Assembly (NCBI GenBank): GCA_046262515.1
Contig: JBHEMP010000149.1
Coordinates: forward strand, 1-11,134
DNA: 11,134 bases
Reading direction: 5' to 3'
Origin: JAXDLW01 sp046262515
Lineage (GTDB): Bacteria > Chloroflexota > Dormibacteria > DASZGP01
A program made the translations under genes and the position numbers. Positions 1-7,457 of this stretch are shown here, piece by piece (the stretch's first letter is position 1; each line of letters opens with the position of its first letter). The notes beneath the pieces were generated by a model. That model was not told where the DNA came from. It saw nothing but the letters and a program-made list of their open reading frames with translations, and ran no database searches.

Positions 1-2
1 CG

Positions 3-2330
3 CAGTTGGTCGACGTCTGCCTCAGCAACCCCGACCGGGACGAGGTGGCCGATATCGAGGCCTTCCTCAAGGTGGCCACCAGGATCGTCAAGGCGCCCCT
101 GGTGATCGACGCCACCGATACCCACGTGTACGAGGTGGCGCTCCCGTATACCCAGGGCAAGGCCATTCTCAACTCGATCAACCTCGAGGATGGCGAGAAG
201 CGCTTCGCCGCCGTGACGCCGCTGGCGCGCAGGTTCGGCGCGGCGATGGTGGTCGGGTGCATCGACGAGAGTGGCCAGGCGATCAGCACCGAGGACAAGC
301 TGGCGGTGGCCGAGCGCGCCTTCCAACTGCTGACCGAAAAGTTCGGCGTGGCGCCCGAGGACATTATCTGGGACCCGCTGGTGTTCCCCTGCGCCACCGG
401 CGACCAGGCATATCGGGCTTCAGCGCCGCAGACCATCATGGCCATAACCGAGCTCAAACAGCGGTTCCCGGGAACACGAACTGTGCTGGGAATTTCCAAC
501 GTCAGTTTTGGCCTACCCATCGCCGGCCGCGAGGTCCTGAACAGCGTTTACCTCAACCACTGCACCCGCGCGGGACTGGACTTCGCCATCGTCAGCTCCG
601 AGAACCTCGTGCGTTTCGGCAGCATCCCCGAGGAGGAGCGCGCGCTCTGCGACGCCATCCTCTTCCAGGGGAACCAGGACGAGATCGACGCCTTTGCCGA
701 GCGCTTCCGCGAGCGCAAGCCGCACCAGGGGGTGCAGATCGAGCAACTGCCCATCGATGAGCGCATCGCCAGCTACGTCATCCAGGGCACCAAGGAAGGG
801 TTGGTCGCCGACCTCGAGGAAAAGCGTGCCGCCGGGATGGAGCCGCTGGACATCGTCAACGGCCCGCTTATGAGGGGCATGGACGAGGTCGGGCGTCTCT
901 TTGGCAACAACGAGCTGATCGTCGCCGAGGTGCTCCAGTCGGCCGAGGTCATGAAGGCGGCCGTGCTGCACCTGGAGAAGTTCATGACCAGGGCCGCCGG
1001 GTCCTCCAAGGGCAAGATTTTGCTCGCCACCGTCAAGGGCGATGTCCACGACATCGGCAAGAACCTGGTCGAGATCATCCTTGGCAACAACGGGTTCGAG
1101 ATCATCAACCTGGGCATCAAGGTCCCGCCGGAGACCCTGATCGCCGCGGTGCGTGAGCACAAACCCGACTACATCGGACTGTCCGGGTTGCTGGTCAAGT
1201 CGGCCCAGCAGATGGTCGTCACCGCCGAGGACCTGCGGGCCGCGGGCGTGGATGTGCCGCTGCTGGTCGGGGGCGCCGCCCTGACACCCAACTTCACCTA
1301 CCGCCGCATTCTGCCGACCTACCAGACGGTTGTGGTCTACGCCAAGGACGCCATGGAGGGCCTGGACATCGCCAACCGCCTGCGGACCGCGGAGGGGCGC
1401 CGCCAGGTCGAGGGTGAGGTGGCCGAGCGCGCGGCCAAACTGGAGGCCATCCGGGAGCAGGCGCCGCGCCCGCCAGCGCAGGCGGGGACAACGAGGTCGA
1501 GCGCGGTGCCCGTCGCCGCTGTCCGCGAGGCGCCTGACCTGGCGCGCCACGAACTGGCACTGCGGCCCTCCGAGGTCTGGCCGTACCTCAATGAGCAGAG
1601 CCTCTACGGCAGCCACCTCGGCCTGGGCGGGAACGTCCGCCGCCTGGCCGATTCGGGTGACTCCAAGTACCTGAAGCTCCGGGCGATCGTTGACGACGCC
1701 AAGCGCCGCGCTGACGGAGGCTGGATCCGGACGCGCGGCGTCTACCAGTTCTTCCTCGCCAACTCGGTGGGCAACAGCGTCATCGTCCGCACTTCGGAGG
1801 GCATCGAGGCGGCGCGGTTCACCTTCCCGCGACAGGCAACCGGTGAGCAGCTTTGCCTCGCGGACTACGTGGCGCCGGAGGGCGGCGCTCCCGACAGCGT
1901 GGCCATGTTCGTGACCACCGCCGGGGCAGGCGTCCGCCGGCTCAGCGAGGCGCTCAAGGAGAAGGGCGAGTACGTCCTCTCCCAGACCATCCAGGCGCTG
2001 GCGATCGAGACCGCCGAGGCGTTCGCCGAAAAGCTGCACCGCGACATCCGCCGCATGTGGGGCATTGCAGATTCGCCATCGATGTCGATGGCCGACCTGC
2101 AGAAGGCGCGTTACCAGGGCATCCGCGTGAGCTTCGGCTACCCGGCGTGCCCGGACCTCGCCGACCAGGCGACGCTGTGGCGGCTGCTGAACCCCGAGAC
2201 CGTAGGCGTCGAGCTGACCGACGGTTACATGATGGATCCCGAGGCCAGCGTGTCCGCTCTGGTCTTCCACCACCCCGCCGCGCGCTACTTCGGCGTCGGT
2301 GTCACCGAGGACCAGCTCCAGCCCGCCTGA
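3..2330 (+). CDS. metH: Cobalamin-dependent methionine synthase (5' partial)
   Basis: MetH moves a methyl group from 5-methyltetrahydrofolate through cobalamin to homocysteine, giving methionine and tetrahydrofolate in the cytosol. The frame is open to the left edge, so the TTG at base 6 is an internal codon and the homocysteine/zinc domain is missing. About 775 codons remain, out of roughly 1150-1250 usual. In order, counting from base 6: most of the pterin-binding domain (to about residue 235, with GISNVSFGLP at 162-171); the cap helices (about 250-330); the B12 domain (about 335-465), with the cobalamin-ligand motif DVHDIGKN at 346-353 (His348), GLSGLL near 391 and GG at 422-423; a Pro/Ala-rich linker (about 480-515); and the AdoMet-binding reactivation domain to the end, with GIRVSFGYPACP at 705-716 carrying the Arg...GlyTyr motif. 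All visible modules look intact, so it is presumably functional. An acyltransferase gene follows 53 bp downstream on the same strand. Confidence 0.97.
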   Translation, partial: QLVDVCLSNPDRDEVADIEAFLKVATRIVKAPLVIDATDTHVYEVALPYTQGKAILNSINLEDGEKRFAAVTPLARRFGAAMVVGCIDESGQAISTEDKLAVAERAFQLLTEKFGVAPEDIIWDPLVFPCATGDQAYRASAPQTIMAITELKQRFPGTRTVLGISNVSFGLPIAGREVLNSVYLNHCTRAGLDFAIVSSENLVRFGSIPEEERALCDAILFQGNQDEIDAFAERFRERKPHQGVQIEQLPIDERIASYVIQGTKEGLVADLEEKRAAGMEPLDIVNGPLMRGMDEVGRLFGNNELIVAEVLQSAEVMKAAVLHLEKFMTRAAGSSKGKILLATVKGDVHDIGKNLVEIILGNNGFEIINLGIKVPPETLIAAVREHKPDYIGLSGLLVKSAQQMVVTAEDLRAAGVDVPLLVGGAALTPNFTYRRILPTYQTVVVYAKDAMEGLDIANRLRTAEGRRQVEGEVAERAAKLEAIREQAPRPPAQAGTTRSSAVPVAAVREAPDLARHELALRPSEVWPYLNEQSLYGSHLGLGGNVRRLADSGDSKYLKLRAIVDDAKRRADGGWIRTRGVYQFFLANSVGNSVIVRTSEGIEAARFTFPRQATGEQLCLADYVAPEGGAPDSVAMFVTTAGAGVRRLSEALKEKGEYVLSQTIQALAIETAEAFAEKLHRDIRRMWGIADSPSMSMADLQKARYQGIRVSFGYPACPDLADQATLWRLLNPETVGVELTDGYMMDPEASVSALVFHHPAARYFGVGVTEDQLQPA

Positions 2331-2340
2331 CAGAGCGGCG

Positions 2341-2376
2341 ATTTGTTCATACTTCTGTTGCCCGCCAACCAAGGAG
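2341..2376 (+). promoter_or_regulatory. Leader of the acyltransferase gene: AAGGAG ribosome binding site and weak -10-like box
   Basis: AAGGAG at 2371-2376 lies 7 nt before the ATG at 2384. It is a near-perfect Shine-Dalgarno sequence and fixes the acyltransferase start over the out-of-frame ATG at 2377. The preceding AT-richer stretch (2341-2355) stands out from the GC-rich surroundings and contains CATACT at 2349-2354, a 4/6 match to the -10 consensus. No convincing -35 is visible. The ribosome binding site is solid; the promoter is a guess, because the gene could be read through from metH. Confidence 0.55.
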
Positions 2377-2383
2377 ATGCCTG

Positions 2384-3985
2384 ATGCCAGTCCAGAGACT
2401 CACCTCGCTCGACTCTTCCTTCCTGCATTTGGAAACGCGCAACACCCACATGCACATCGGCGGCGTGGCGGTCTTTGAGCCGGGTCCCTGGAAAAACCAC
2501 GAGGAGCGATTCAAGGCCCTGCTCAACCACATCGACCCGCGCCTGGACCTGATGCCGCGTTACCGGCAGAAGGTGGCCTTTCTGCCCATGAACGTCGACC
2601 TCCCGGTCTGGCAGGATGACGAGAAGTTCGACATCAACTTCCATGTCAAGCGCGCCGCACTCCCCTCCCCCGGGGGCCGCAAGGAGCTCAACCAGTACGT
2701 CGAGCGTGTCTTCTCGCGCCAGTTGGACCGGCGTCGCCCGCTCTGGGAGCTGTACTACATCGAGGGCCTCGAGGGAGGCCGCTGGGCGCTCTTGACCAAG
2801 ACCCATCACAGCCTCGTCGACGGGCTCTCGGCGCTGGAGCTGGCAACCGTCCTGATGGATATCAGCCCGGACTACACGCCCCCCAAGGAGGGCTCGCGCT
2901 GGAGCCCCGATGAGGAGACGGGGACCCTCGGGCTGGTCTTCAACACCCTGAAGATGCGCGCCGGCAGCCCGGTCGGCCTGGTGCGCAACGCGGTCCAGGC
3001 CGCGAGCAACCCGGGGCGCCTCGCCGGTGCCCTGGCCGAGGCCGCGGGCGCCCTGGCGGTGGTCAGCAAGGAGCTGACGTCACCGGAAGGCCCGCTCAAC
3101 GGCCCCACTGGCCCGACCCGCACCTACTGGTACAGCCGCTTCAAGCTTGAGGAGTTCAAGGAGATCAAGCGGGCCTTCGGCGCCACCATCAACGACGTTG
3201 TCCTGGGCGTTGTTTCCGGCGGCTTCCGCAAGTACCTCGAGCTGCACGGGGAAGCCGTCGACGACCTCTCCATCCAGGCCCTGTGCCCGGTCTCGCTTCG
3301 TGATGAAAAGCAGAAGACGGCACTCGGCAACGTGCTCTCGATGATGATCGTCAAACTGCCGGTCGAGGAGCCTTTCCCTGCCGCCCGCATGCGCAAGGCC
3401 AAGGCCAACGTGGACCGGCTTAAGAAGAGCAAGCAGGCCCTGGGCGCGGACATCCTGCTCAAGCTCGCGGGCTTCGCCCCGGCCACCCTGCACGCCATGG
3501 TGGCGCGGGTTTCGCTGCGGTCGATGAACTACAACACCATCGTCACCAACGTCCCCGGGCCGCAGTGGCCGCTGTACACCCTGGGGTGCCAACTGGAGAC
3601 CGCGATGCCGATCGCCTTCCTGTACGAGGGCCAGCAGATAGCGACCGCGATCTTCAGCTATCTCGGCACCATCAACTTCGGTTACATCGCCGACCGCCAC
3701 GCGTTCCCTGACCTTCCCCGCCTCGCGGAGTGCATGGAGGAGTCGTTCGCCGAGCTCCTCGACGTCGCCCGTGCCGCCGTCGCGGCTGGCTCTGTGCAGC
3801 CGTCACAGCGTGGCGTCGCCGCCGCCACCCGGGCGAAAGCAAGCAAGCCCGCGAAGAAGACCGCGGCCCGGCCCGCTGCGAAAAAGCCGGCCGCCAAGCG
3901 GGCGAAGGCCGCCTCCGCGAGCGGCTCGTCCTCGATCAAGTCTGCCGCCAGCGCGGCTGCGCAGGTCCGCCGCAAAGCCAGTTAG
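2384..3985 (+). CDS. Wax ester synthase / diacylglycerol acyltransferase (WS/DGAT family)
   Basis: This 533-residue member of the bacterial WS/DGAT family transfers acyl chains from acyl-CoA to long-chain alcohols (wax esters) or diacylglycerol (triacylglycerol), usually at the membrane and lipid-droplet surface. The N-terminus (RLTSLDSSFLHLET) is typical. The catalytic HHxxxDG motif is HHSLVDG at 141-147. The second-domain motifs are also present: NDVVLGVVSGG at 270-280 and TNVPGPQWPLY at 388-398. The catalytic body ends near residue 470, as in the family. Residues 474-533 form an extra Lys/Ala/Pro-rich tail. The start is set by AAGGAG 7 nt upstream. The gene converges on a fatty-alcohol-oxidase-like GMC gene with only 7 bp between stop codons. 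Whether it makes wax esters or triacylglycerol cannot be told from sequence. Confidence 0.95.
   Translation: MPVQRLTSLDSSFLHLETRNTHMHIGGVAVFEPGPWKNHEERFKALLNHIDPRLDLMPRYRQKVAFLPMNVDLPVWQDDEKFDINFHVKRAALPSPGGRKELNQYVERVFSRQLDRRRPLWELYYIEGLEGGRWALLTKTHHSLVDGLSALELATVLMDISPDYTPPKEGSRWSPDEETGTLGLVFNTLKMRAGSPVGLVRNAVQAASNPGRLAGALAEAAGALAVVSKELTSPEGPLNGPTGPTRTYWYSRFKLEEFKEIKRAFGATINDVVLGVVSGGFRKYLELHGEAVDDLSIQALCPVSLRDEKQKTALGNVLSMMIVKLPVEEPFPAARMRKAKANVDRLKKSKQALGADILLKLAGFAPATLHAMVARVSLRSMNYNTIVTNVPGPQWPLYTLGCQLETAMPIAFLYEGQQIATAIFSYLGTINFGYIADRHAFPDLPRLAECMEESFAELLDVARAAVAAGSVQPSQRGVAAATRAKASKPAKKTAARPAAKKPAAKRAKAASASGSSSIKSAASAAAQVRRKAS
3803..3982 (+). other. Lys/Ala-rich, histone H1-like C-terminal tail of the acyltransferase
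   Basis: These are codons 474-533 of the acyltransferase. The tail is rich in Lys, Ala, Pro and Ser, with AKK/PAK-type units (KPAKK, AAKKPAAKRAKAA) and a terminal RRKAS. It resembles the basic tails of mycobacterial HupB, histone H1-like proteins and the phasin PhaF. It lies beyond the conserved WS/DGAT fold, is predicted to be disordered, and carries a strong positive charge. Confidence 0.8.
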
Positions 3986-3992
3986 GAGGGCC

Positions 3993-5966
3993 TTAGCGGC
4001 GGCTCTCCAGCAGGGTCGCCGCCAGGCGTCGGCCGATACGGTGAGCCGTGGCCATGATCGTCAGCTGCGGATTGACCGCGGTCGACGTGGGCAGCAGGCT
4101 CGCGTCGCAGATATAGAGGCCCTCACAGGCGAAGGATTTCCCCTGGCTGTCCACGACCGCGCGGGCCGGGTCCTCTCCCATCCTCGCGGTACCCATTGGG
4201 TGGTAGGCGGAGAGCTTGAGGTCGCCGGCGCGGACCCGCGTGGGGTCGATGCGGCGCAGTTCATCCATGGATCGCACGACAGGTATCCCGTGGATTACGG
4301 GGTAGAACTCAGTGGCGCCGGCGGCGAAGTAGAGCTCACCGGCCATCATCGTCGCCTGGGCCAGGCGCAGGGCCTCATTGCGGCCCAGGTTGTAGAGCAT
4401 GAACGGGCGCCCGTCGGGGCGGCGGAAGACCCTGCCGGAACCATGGTCTGAAACCATCATGCCAACGGCTGCCATGCGCGGGTACTTCTCCACGTGGCGG
4501 ACCAACTGTTCGCCCACGAAGGGCAGGGCCCCCGCGCTATAGGAGATGCCCGGAGGCGGCATGGTGGCCTCGATGATGATGCCGTCGGACTGCAGCTTCT
4601 CGTCCACGGCGTATGACTGCATCGTCCCCCTCCACGCGTGCAGGTCGCGGTCGAAGAGCGCCAGCGCCCCGGCGCCCGGGTGGATGCGGAGATTGCGACC
4701 CAGCTGACGGCTGACCCCGCCAAGCCCGCTCTGCGCCAGCAGCAGGGGGGTGTAGACGGCCCCGGCGGCAACCACTACCGCGCGCGCCCGGATTTCCATC
4801 GTCCCCGTCGCTCCACCGACTTCGTCCAGGATGCGGACCGACACGCCCGTGGCCCGTACCCCATCCGTGCGCACACGCTCGACCCGACAGCCGGAGAAGA
4901 TACGCGCCCCCCGACGCACCGCCATCGGCAGGTAGCTCAACTGCATGGACTGCTTGGCGTCGCGCGGGCAGCCAAAGGCGCACTGCCCCGAGCCGTGGCA
5001 GCCACGGATGTTGCGGGGGATCGGCCCCCCCTTCCAGCCCAGGGCGAGGGCGCCATCGCGCAACACGGCGCCGTTGTTGCCAAGCACGTCGTCCGGAACC
5101 GGCGTGACGTTGAGGATCCCCTCAGCCTGTGCGAAGAACGGCTCCATGGCCGCCGCGTCGGTGTCCCGAACCCCCATCCGGGTCCAGCTGTCGAGGACCC
5201 ACTCCGGGGCCCGGAAGCACGTGCCCGAGTTGACCACCGTGGTGCCGCCGACGGCCTTGCCCATGGGCAGCGAGATCGTGACGTTGCCGGTGGTGAAGGT
5301 GAGCCCGTTGTCGCGGTAGGCGCTGTCGAGGCGGTCGAGCAGCGGGCGCCCGTCGAAGTCCTCGCGCGAGTACGCGCGGCCCTCCTCGACGAGGATCACC
5401 GACAGCCCCGCCTCGGCCAGCTCGTACGCCGCGACCGCTCCACCGGCGCCCGTACCCACGATGACCACGTCGGCCTCGTCAGTGGCGCCGTCGGCGATCT
5501 CCGGGTGGGAGACGGTTGGCAGCTTCTGGGCCGGCGCCTCGGCCGTGATCGGCAGCAGCGGCGCGCCGTCGTATCCGATGGCGGCGCCGACCTCCGGCGT
5601 CGAGAAATACGTCAACTGGATCAGGGCCTTGAGGCCCACGGTGAGGTCGCGTCGGGGCGCCAGCCGCCCTCGGTCCATCTCGTCGAGGTAGCGAAGCCGC
5701 TCCTCTGCCGACATGTTGCGGAAGGGCTTGAGGTGCCGCGACGCCAGGCCCAGTCCGTCAAAGCCGGAGATCATGGCCCGGATCAACCCTCGCGTGGCGC
5801 GGTCATAGCCGCCCAGCTGGCGATCGATGCGGTCGCACAGGTCCAGCTCCGCCGCCCCGGGAATGCCGCCCACTCCTGCCGGCAGCAGCGTCGCTGCCAG
5901 CGCCTCCAGGGTCTCGCGCTGGCGCCGCGTCAGGTTGACGCGGGGTTGCGCCAGGGTGGCGGTCAG
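3993..5966 (-). CDS. GMC-family FAD oxidoreductase, long-chain-alcohol-oxidase-like
   Basis: This is a GMC flavoprotein that probably oxidises an alcohol to an aldehyde. Numbered from the GTG at 5873 (626 aa), the Rossmann FAD motif GTGAGG is at 140-145, GGTTVVNSG at 209-217, a cysteine cluster (C292, C298, C302, in GSGQCAFGCP) in the middle, the catalytic histidine in HPMGTARMG (His558), and the C-terminal FAD/active-site block NPQLTIMATA with Asn601. The roughly 130 residues before the FAD domain match the N-terminal module of fatty-alcohol oxidases. Homology-like sequence (NLTRRQRETLEALAATLLPAG) continues upstream of 5873 with no ATG, GTG or TTG in frame. GTG-5873 also has an AGGAG abutting it, too close to act as a ribosome binding site. 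I therefore place the start at CTG 5966-5964, with an indel in a G-run as the alternative. The gene lies about 40 bp downstream of cysS, probably in its operon. The substrate is not known. Confidence 0.92.
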   Translation of the reverse strand: MTATLAQPRVNLTRRQRETLEALAATLLPAGVGGIPGAAELDLCDRIDRQLGGYDRATRGLIRAMISGFDGLGLASRHLKPFRNMSAEERLRYLDEMDRGRLAPRRDLTVGLKALIQLTYFSTPEVGAAIGYDGAPLLPITAEAPAQKLPTVSHPEIADGATDEADVVIVGTGAGGAVAAYELAEAGLSVILVEEGRAYSREDFDGRPLLDRLDSAYRDNGLTFTTGNVTISLPMGKAVGGTTVVNSGTCFRAPEWVLDSWTRMGVRDTDAAAMEPFFAQAEGILNVTPVPDDVLGNNGAVLRDGALALGWKGGPIPRNIRGCHGSGQCAFGCPRDAKQSMQLSYLPMAVRRGARIFSGCRVERVRTDGVRATGVSVRILDEVGGATGTMEIRARAVVVAAGAVYTPLLLAQSGLGGVSRQLGRNLRIHPGAGALALFDRDLHAWRGTMQSYAVDEKLQSDGIIIEATMPPPGISYSAGALPFVGEQLVRHVEKYPRMAAVGMMVSDHGSGRVFRRPDGRPFMLYNLGRNEALRLAQATMMAGELYFAAGATEFYPVIHGIPVVRSMDELRRIDPTRVRAGDLKLSAYHPMGTARMGEDPARAVVDSQGKSFACEGLYICDASLLPTSTAVNPQLTIMATAHRIGRRLAATLLESRR

Positions 5967-6012
5967 TTGCGCTGCCCCAGCTGCGCGTCGGTCACGTGCG
6001 CGGCGGTCAGTT
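5958..6012 (-). repeat. 11-bp direct repeat spanning the cysS stop and the GMC start
   Basis: On the minus strand AACTGACCGCC occurs twice, at 6012-6002 and 5968-5958, 44 bp apart. The first copy contains the cysS TGA stop. The second contains the proposed CTG start of the GMC gene. It may be a small local duplication or chance in GC-rich DNA; nothing shows a function. Confidence 0.5.
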
Positions 6013-7416
6013 CCGCGGCCTCTGCCTCAGCCGGGTGCCCTCCGGTGAATCCTCCACCGCCCAGCCCAGCTCCTCCAACTGGCCCCTAATGGCGTCGGCC
6101 GCGGCCCAGTCGCGGCCCGCCCGCGCCGCATCCCGCCGTGCCGCCAACTCCTGGGCCTCGGCCGGCGCGCCGTCCTCGTCGTCGCCGCCGTCGCCGGCGT
6201 CTCGGGTGAGGTCGACCTGCAGCACCCGGTCCCAGTCCTCCAGGAGGTGGCGCTTCTCGCCATCAGGGATGTCAGCCCGCAGCGTTTCCTGGATCAGGGC
6301 GGTCACCAGCGGCAGGTCGAGGTCATCTGCCAGGGCGGCTTCAAACCGCTCCTGGAACGGTTGACCGTACCCCGGCGTCGGCGGCGCCGCTGGCCCCAGC
6401 CGGGAGGCCCGGCGCCGTATGGTGCGCAGCCCCGTCTGCGCCCCGTCGAGAACCTCCTCGGTGAAGCTGAGCTTGGTGCGGTAACGCGCGGTCAGGCAGA
6501 GGTACCTGAATGCCAACGGCTCGTAGCCCTGCTCCGCAAGTTCGCTGACACGGAGGATGTTGCCCGCGGACTTGGCCATCTTGCGGCCCCCGTCACCGGT
6601 GAGGAACTCGCCGTGGATCCAGTAGTTGGCCACCGGCCCCCGCAACAGCGGCTCCGACTGCGCGATCTCGTCCTCGTGGTGGGGGAAGACGTTGTCCACA
6701 CCGCCGGTATGGATGTCGAAGCCCGTGGGGAAGTAATGGAGCGACATCGCCGTGCACTCGATGTGCCAGCCCGGGAACCCCATGCCCCAGGGCGAGTCCC
6801 AGACCTGCAACCGCCGCGGGCCGGCCGCCTTCCAGAGGGCGAAGTCGGCACTGGTGTGCTTGCGAGGGTCGACTTCCACGCGGTGCCCGGCGTGGAGCTG
6901 GTCAAGGGTGTTGTGCGATAGCTTCGGGTAGTCAGCGCGTTTGGTGACGTCGTAATAGACGTTGCCATCGACGTTGTAGGCCAGCCCCAGCTCCTCCAGC
7001 CGTCGGATGGCCTCGATCATCTGCGGCACGAAGGCGGTGGCTCGGGGCTGGTGTTCCGGGGGCCGGATGCGCAGCAGTTCGGCGTCGGCCATGAAGGCCG
7101 CGGTGTAGAACTCGGCGATCTGCTCCGGGCTCTTGCCCTCGGCCTCGGCCGAGGCAAGGACCTTGTCGATGCCGGTGTCGCTGTCGTCGGCCAGGTGGCC
7201 CACGTCGGTGACGTTCTGGACCTGCACCACGTGGTTGCCGAGGTATTCCAGGGCTCGGATCCAGAAATCGGACATCAGGTACGTCCGGAAGTTGCCGATG
7301 TGGGCGTACTTATAGACGGTGGGGCCGCAGGTGTACATGGAAACCTCGCCCGGGGAGCGCGGTGTGAATCGCTGCTTCTCGCGTCCGAGCGTGTTGAAGA
7401 CCTGGATCTCCGGCAT
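6007..7416 (-). CDS. cysS: Cysteinyl-tRNA synthetase
   Basis: CysRS charges tRNA-Cys with cysteine in the cytosol, with zinc discriminating the substrate. The predicted 469 residues is a normal length. It has the HIGH-type signature HIGN at 39-42 in YTCGPTVYKYAHIGN; zinc ligands Cys30, Cys221 (in GWHIECTAMS), His246 and Glu250 (in FPHHEDEIAQS); and the KMSKS loop as KMAKS at 279-283. The C-terminal anticodon-side helices (about 420-465) end in the family-like AVEDSPEGTRLR block. That full C-terminus argues against the shorter MshC mycothiol ligase. An acidic Gly/Asp linker lies at about 406-418. The ATG at 7416 is chosen because MPEIQVFNTLGREK is the usual N-terminus; the longer open frame upstream runs antiparallel through thyX. 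There is no Shine-Dalgarno, but a TANNNT box lies 7 nt upstream. The thyX-like stop is 41 nt upstream. Confidence 0.98.
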   Translation of the reverse strand: MPEIQVFNTLGREKQRFTPRSPGEVSMYTCGPTVYKYAHIGNFRTYLMSDFWIRALEYLGNHVVQVQNVTDVGHLADDSDTGIDKVLASAEAEGKSPEQIAEFYTAAFMADAELLRIRPPEHQPRATAFVPQMIEAIRRLEELGLAYNVDGNVYYDVTKRADYPKLSHNTLDQLHAGHRVEVDPRKHTSADFALWKAAGPRRLQVWDSPWGMGFPGWHIECTAMSLHYFPTGFDIHTGGVDNVFPHHEDEIAQSEPLLRGPVANYWIHGEFLTGDGGRKMAKSAGNILRVSELAEQGYEPLAFRYLCLTARYRTKLSFTEEVLDGAQTGLRTIRRRASRLGPAAPPTPGYGQPFQERFEAALADDLDLPLVTALIQETLRADIPDGEKRHLLEDWDRVLQVDLTRDAGDGGDDEDGAPAEAQELAARRDAARAGRDWAAADAIRGQLEELGWAVEDSPEGTRLRQRPRN

Positions 7417-7423
7417 CCGAGCG

Positions 7424-7429
7424 AGTCTA
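7424..7429 (-). promoter_or_regulatory. Candidate -10 box for leaderless cysS transcription
   Basis: The minus strand reads TAGACT (7429-7424), then 7 nt, then the cysS ATG. This is the spacing expected when transcription begins at or next to the start codon. No purine-rich ribosome binding site sits before the ATG, and no clear -35 is visible. This could give cysS its own transcript in addition to read-through from the thyX-like gene. Confidence 0.4.
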
Positions 7430-7457
7430 AGGGGAGCCTGGCTGGCCGGAAGCGCGG

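Noticed and set aside
2100..2160. MetH AdoMet-binding motif reads RVSFGYPACP rather than the E. coli RPAPGYPACP form
   Set aside because: The key Arg and GlyTyr remain, and I know the VSFGYPACP form from other MetH lineages, so it is a lineage variant and not a defect.
513..2372. Long antisense open frame (619 codons) opposite metH
   Set aside because: It is the mirror of a well-supported metH frame in GC-rich DNA, has low-complexity Gly/Val/Asp-rich composition and no recognisable motif.
1853..2383. Upstream in-frame extension of the acyltransferase into metH
   Set aside because: The ATG at 2384 has a strong ribosome binding site and begins the family N-terminus. The extension is out-of-frame metH sequence.
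3983..3995. Terminator between the convergent acyltransferase and GMC genes
   Set aside because: Only 7 bp separate the stops; I see no stable stem or T-tract there.
4638..6089. 483-codon plus-strand open frame over the GMC gene
   Set aside because: It is rich in Arg/Gly/His/Gln with no domain, and lies opposite a gene with all GMC motifs intact. It is a GC-driven shadow.
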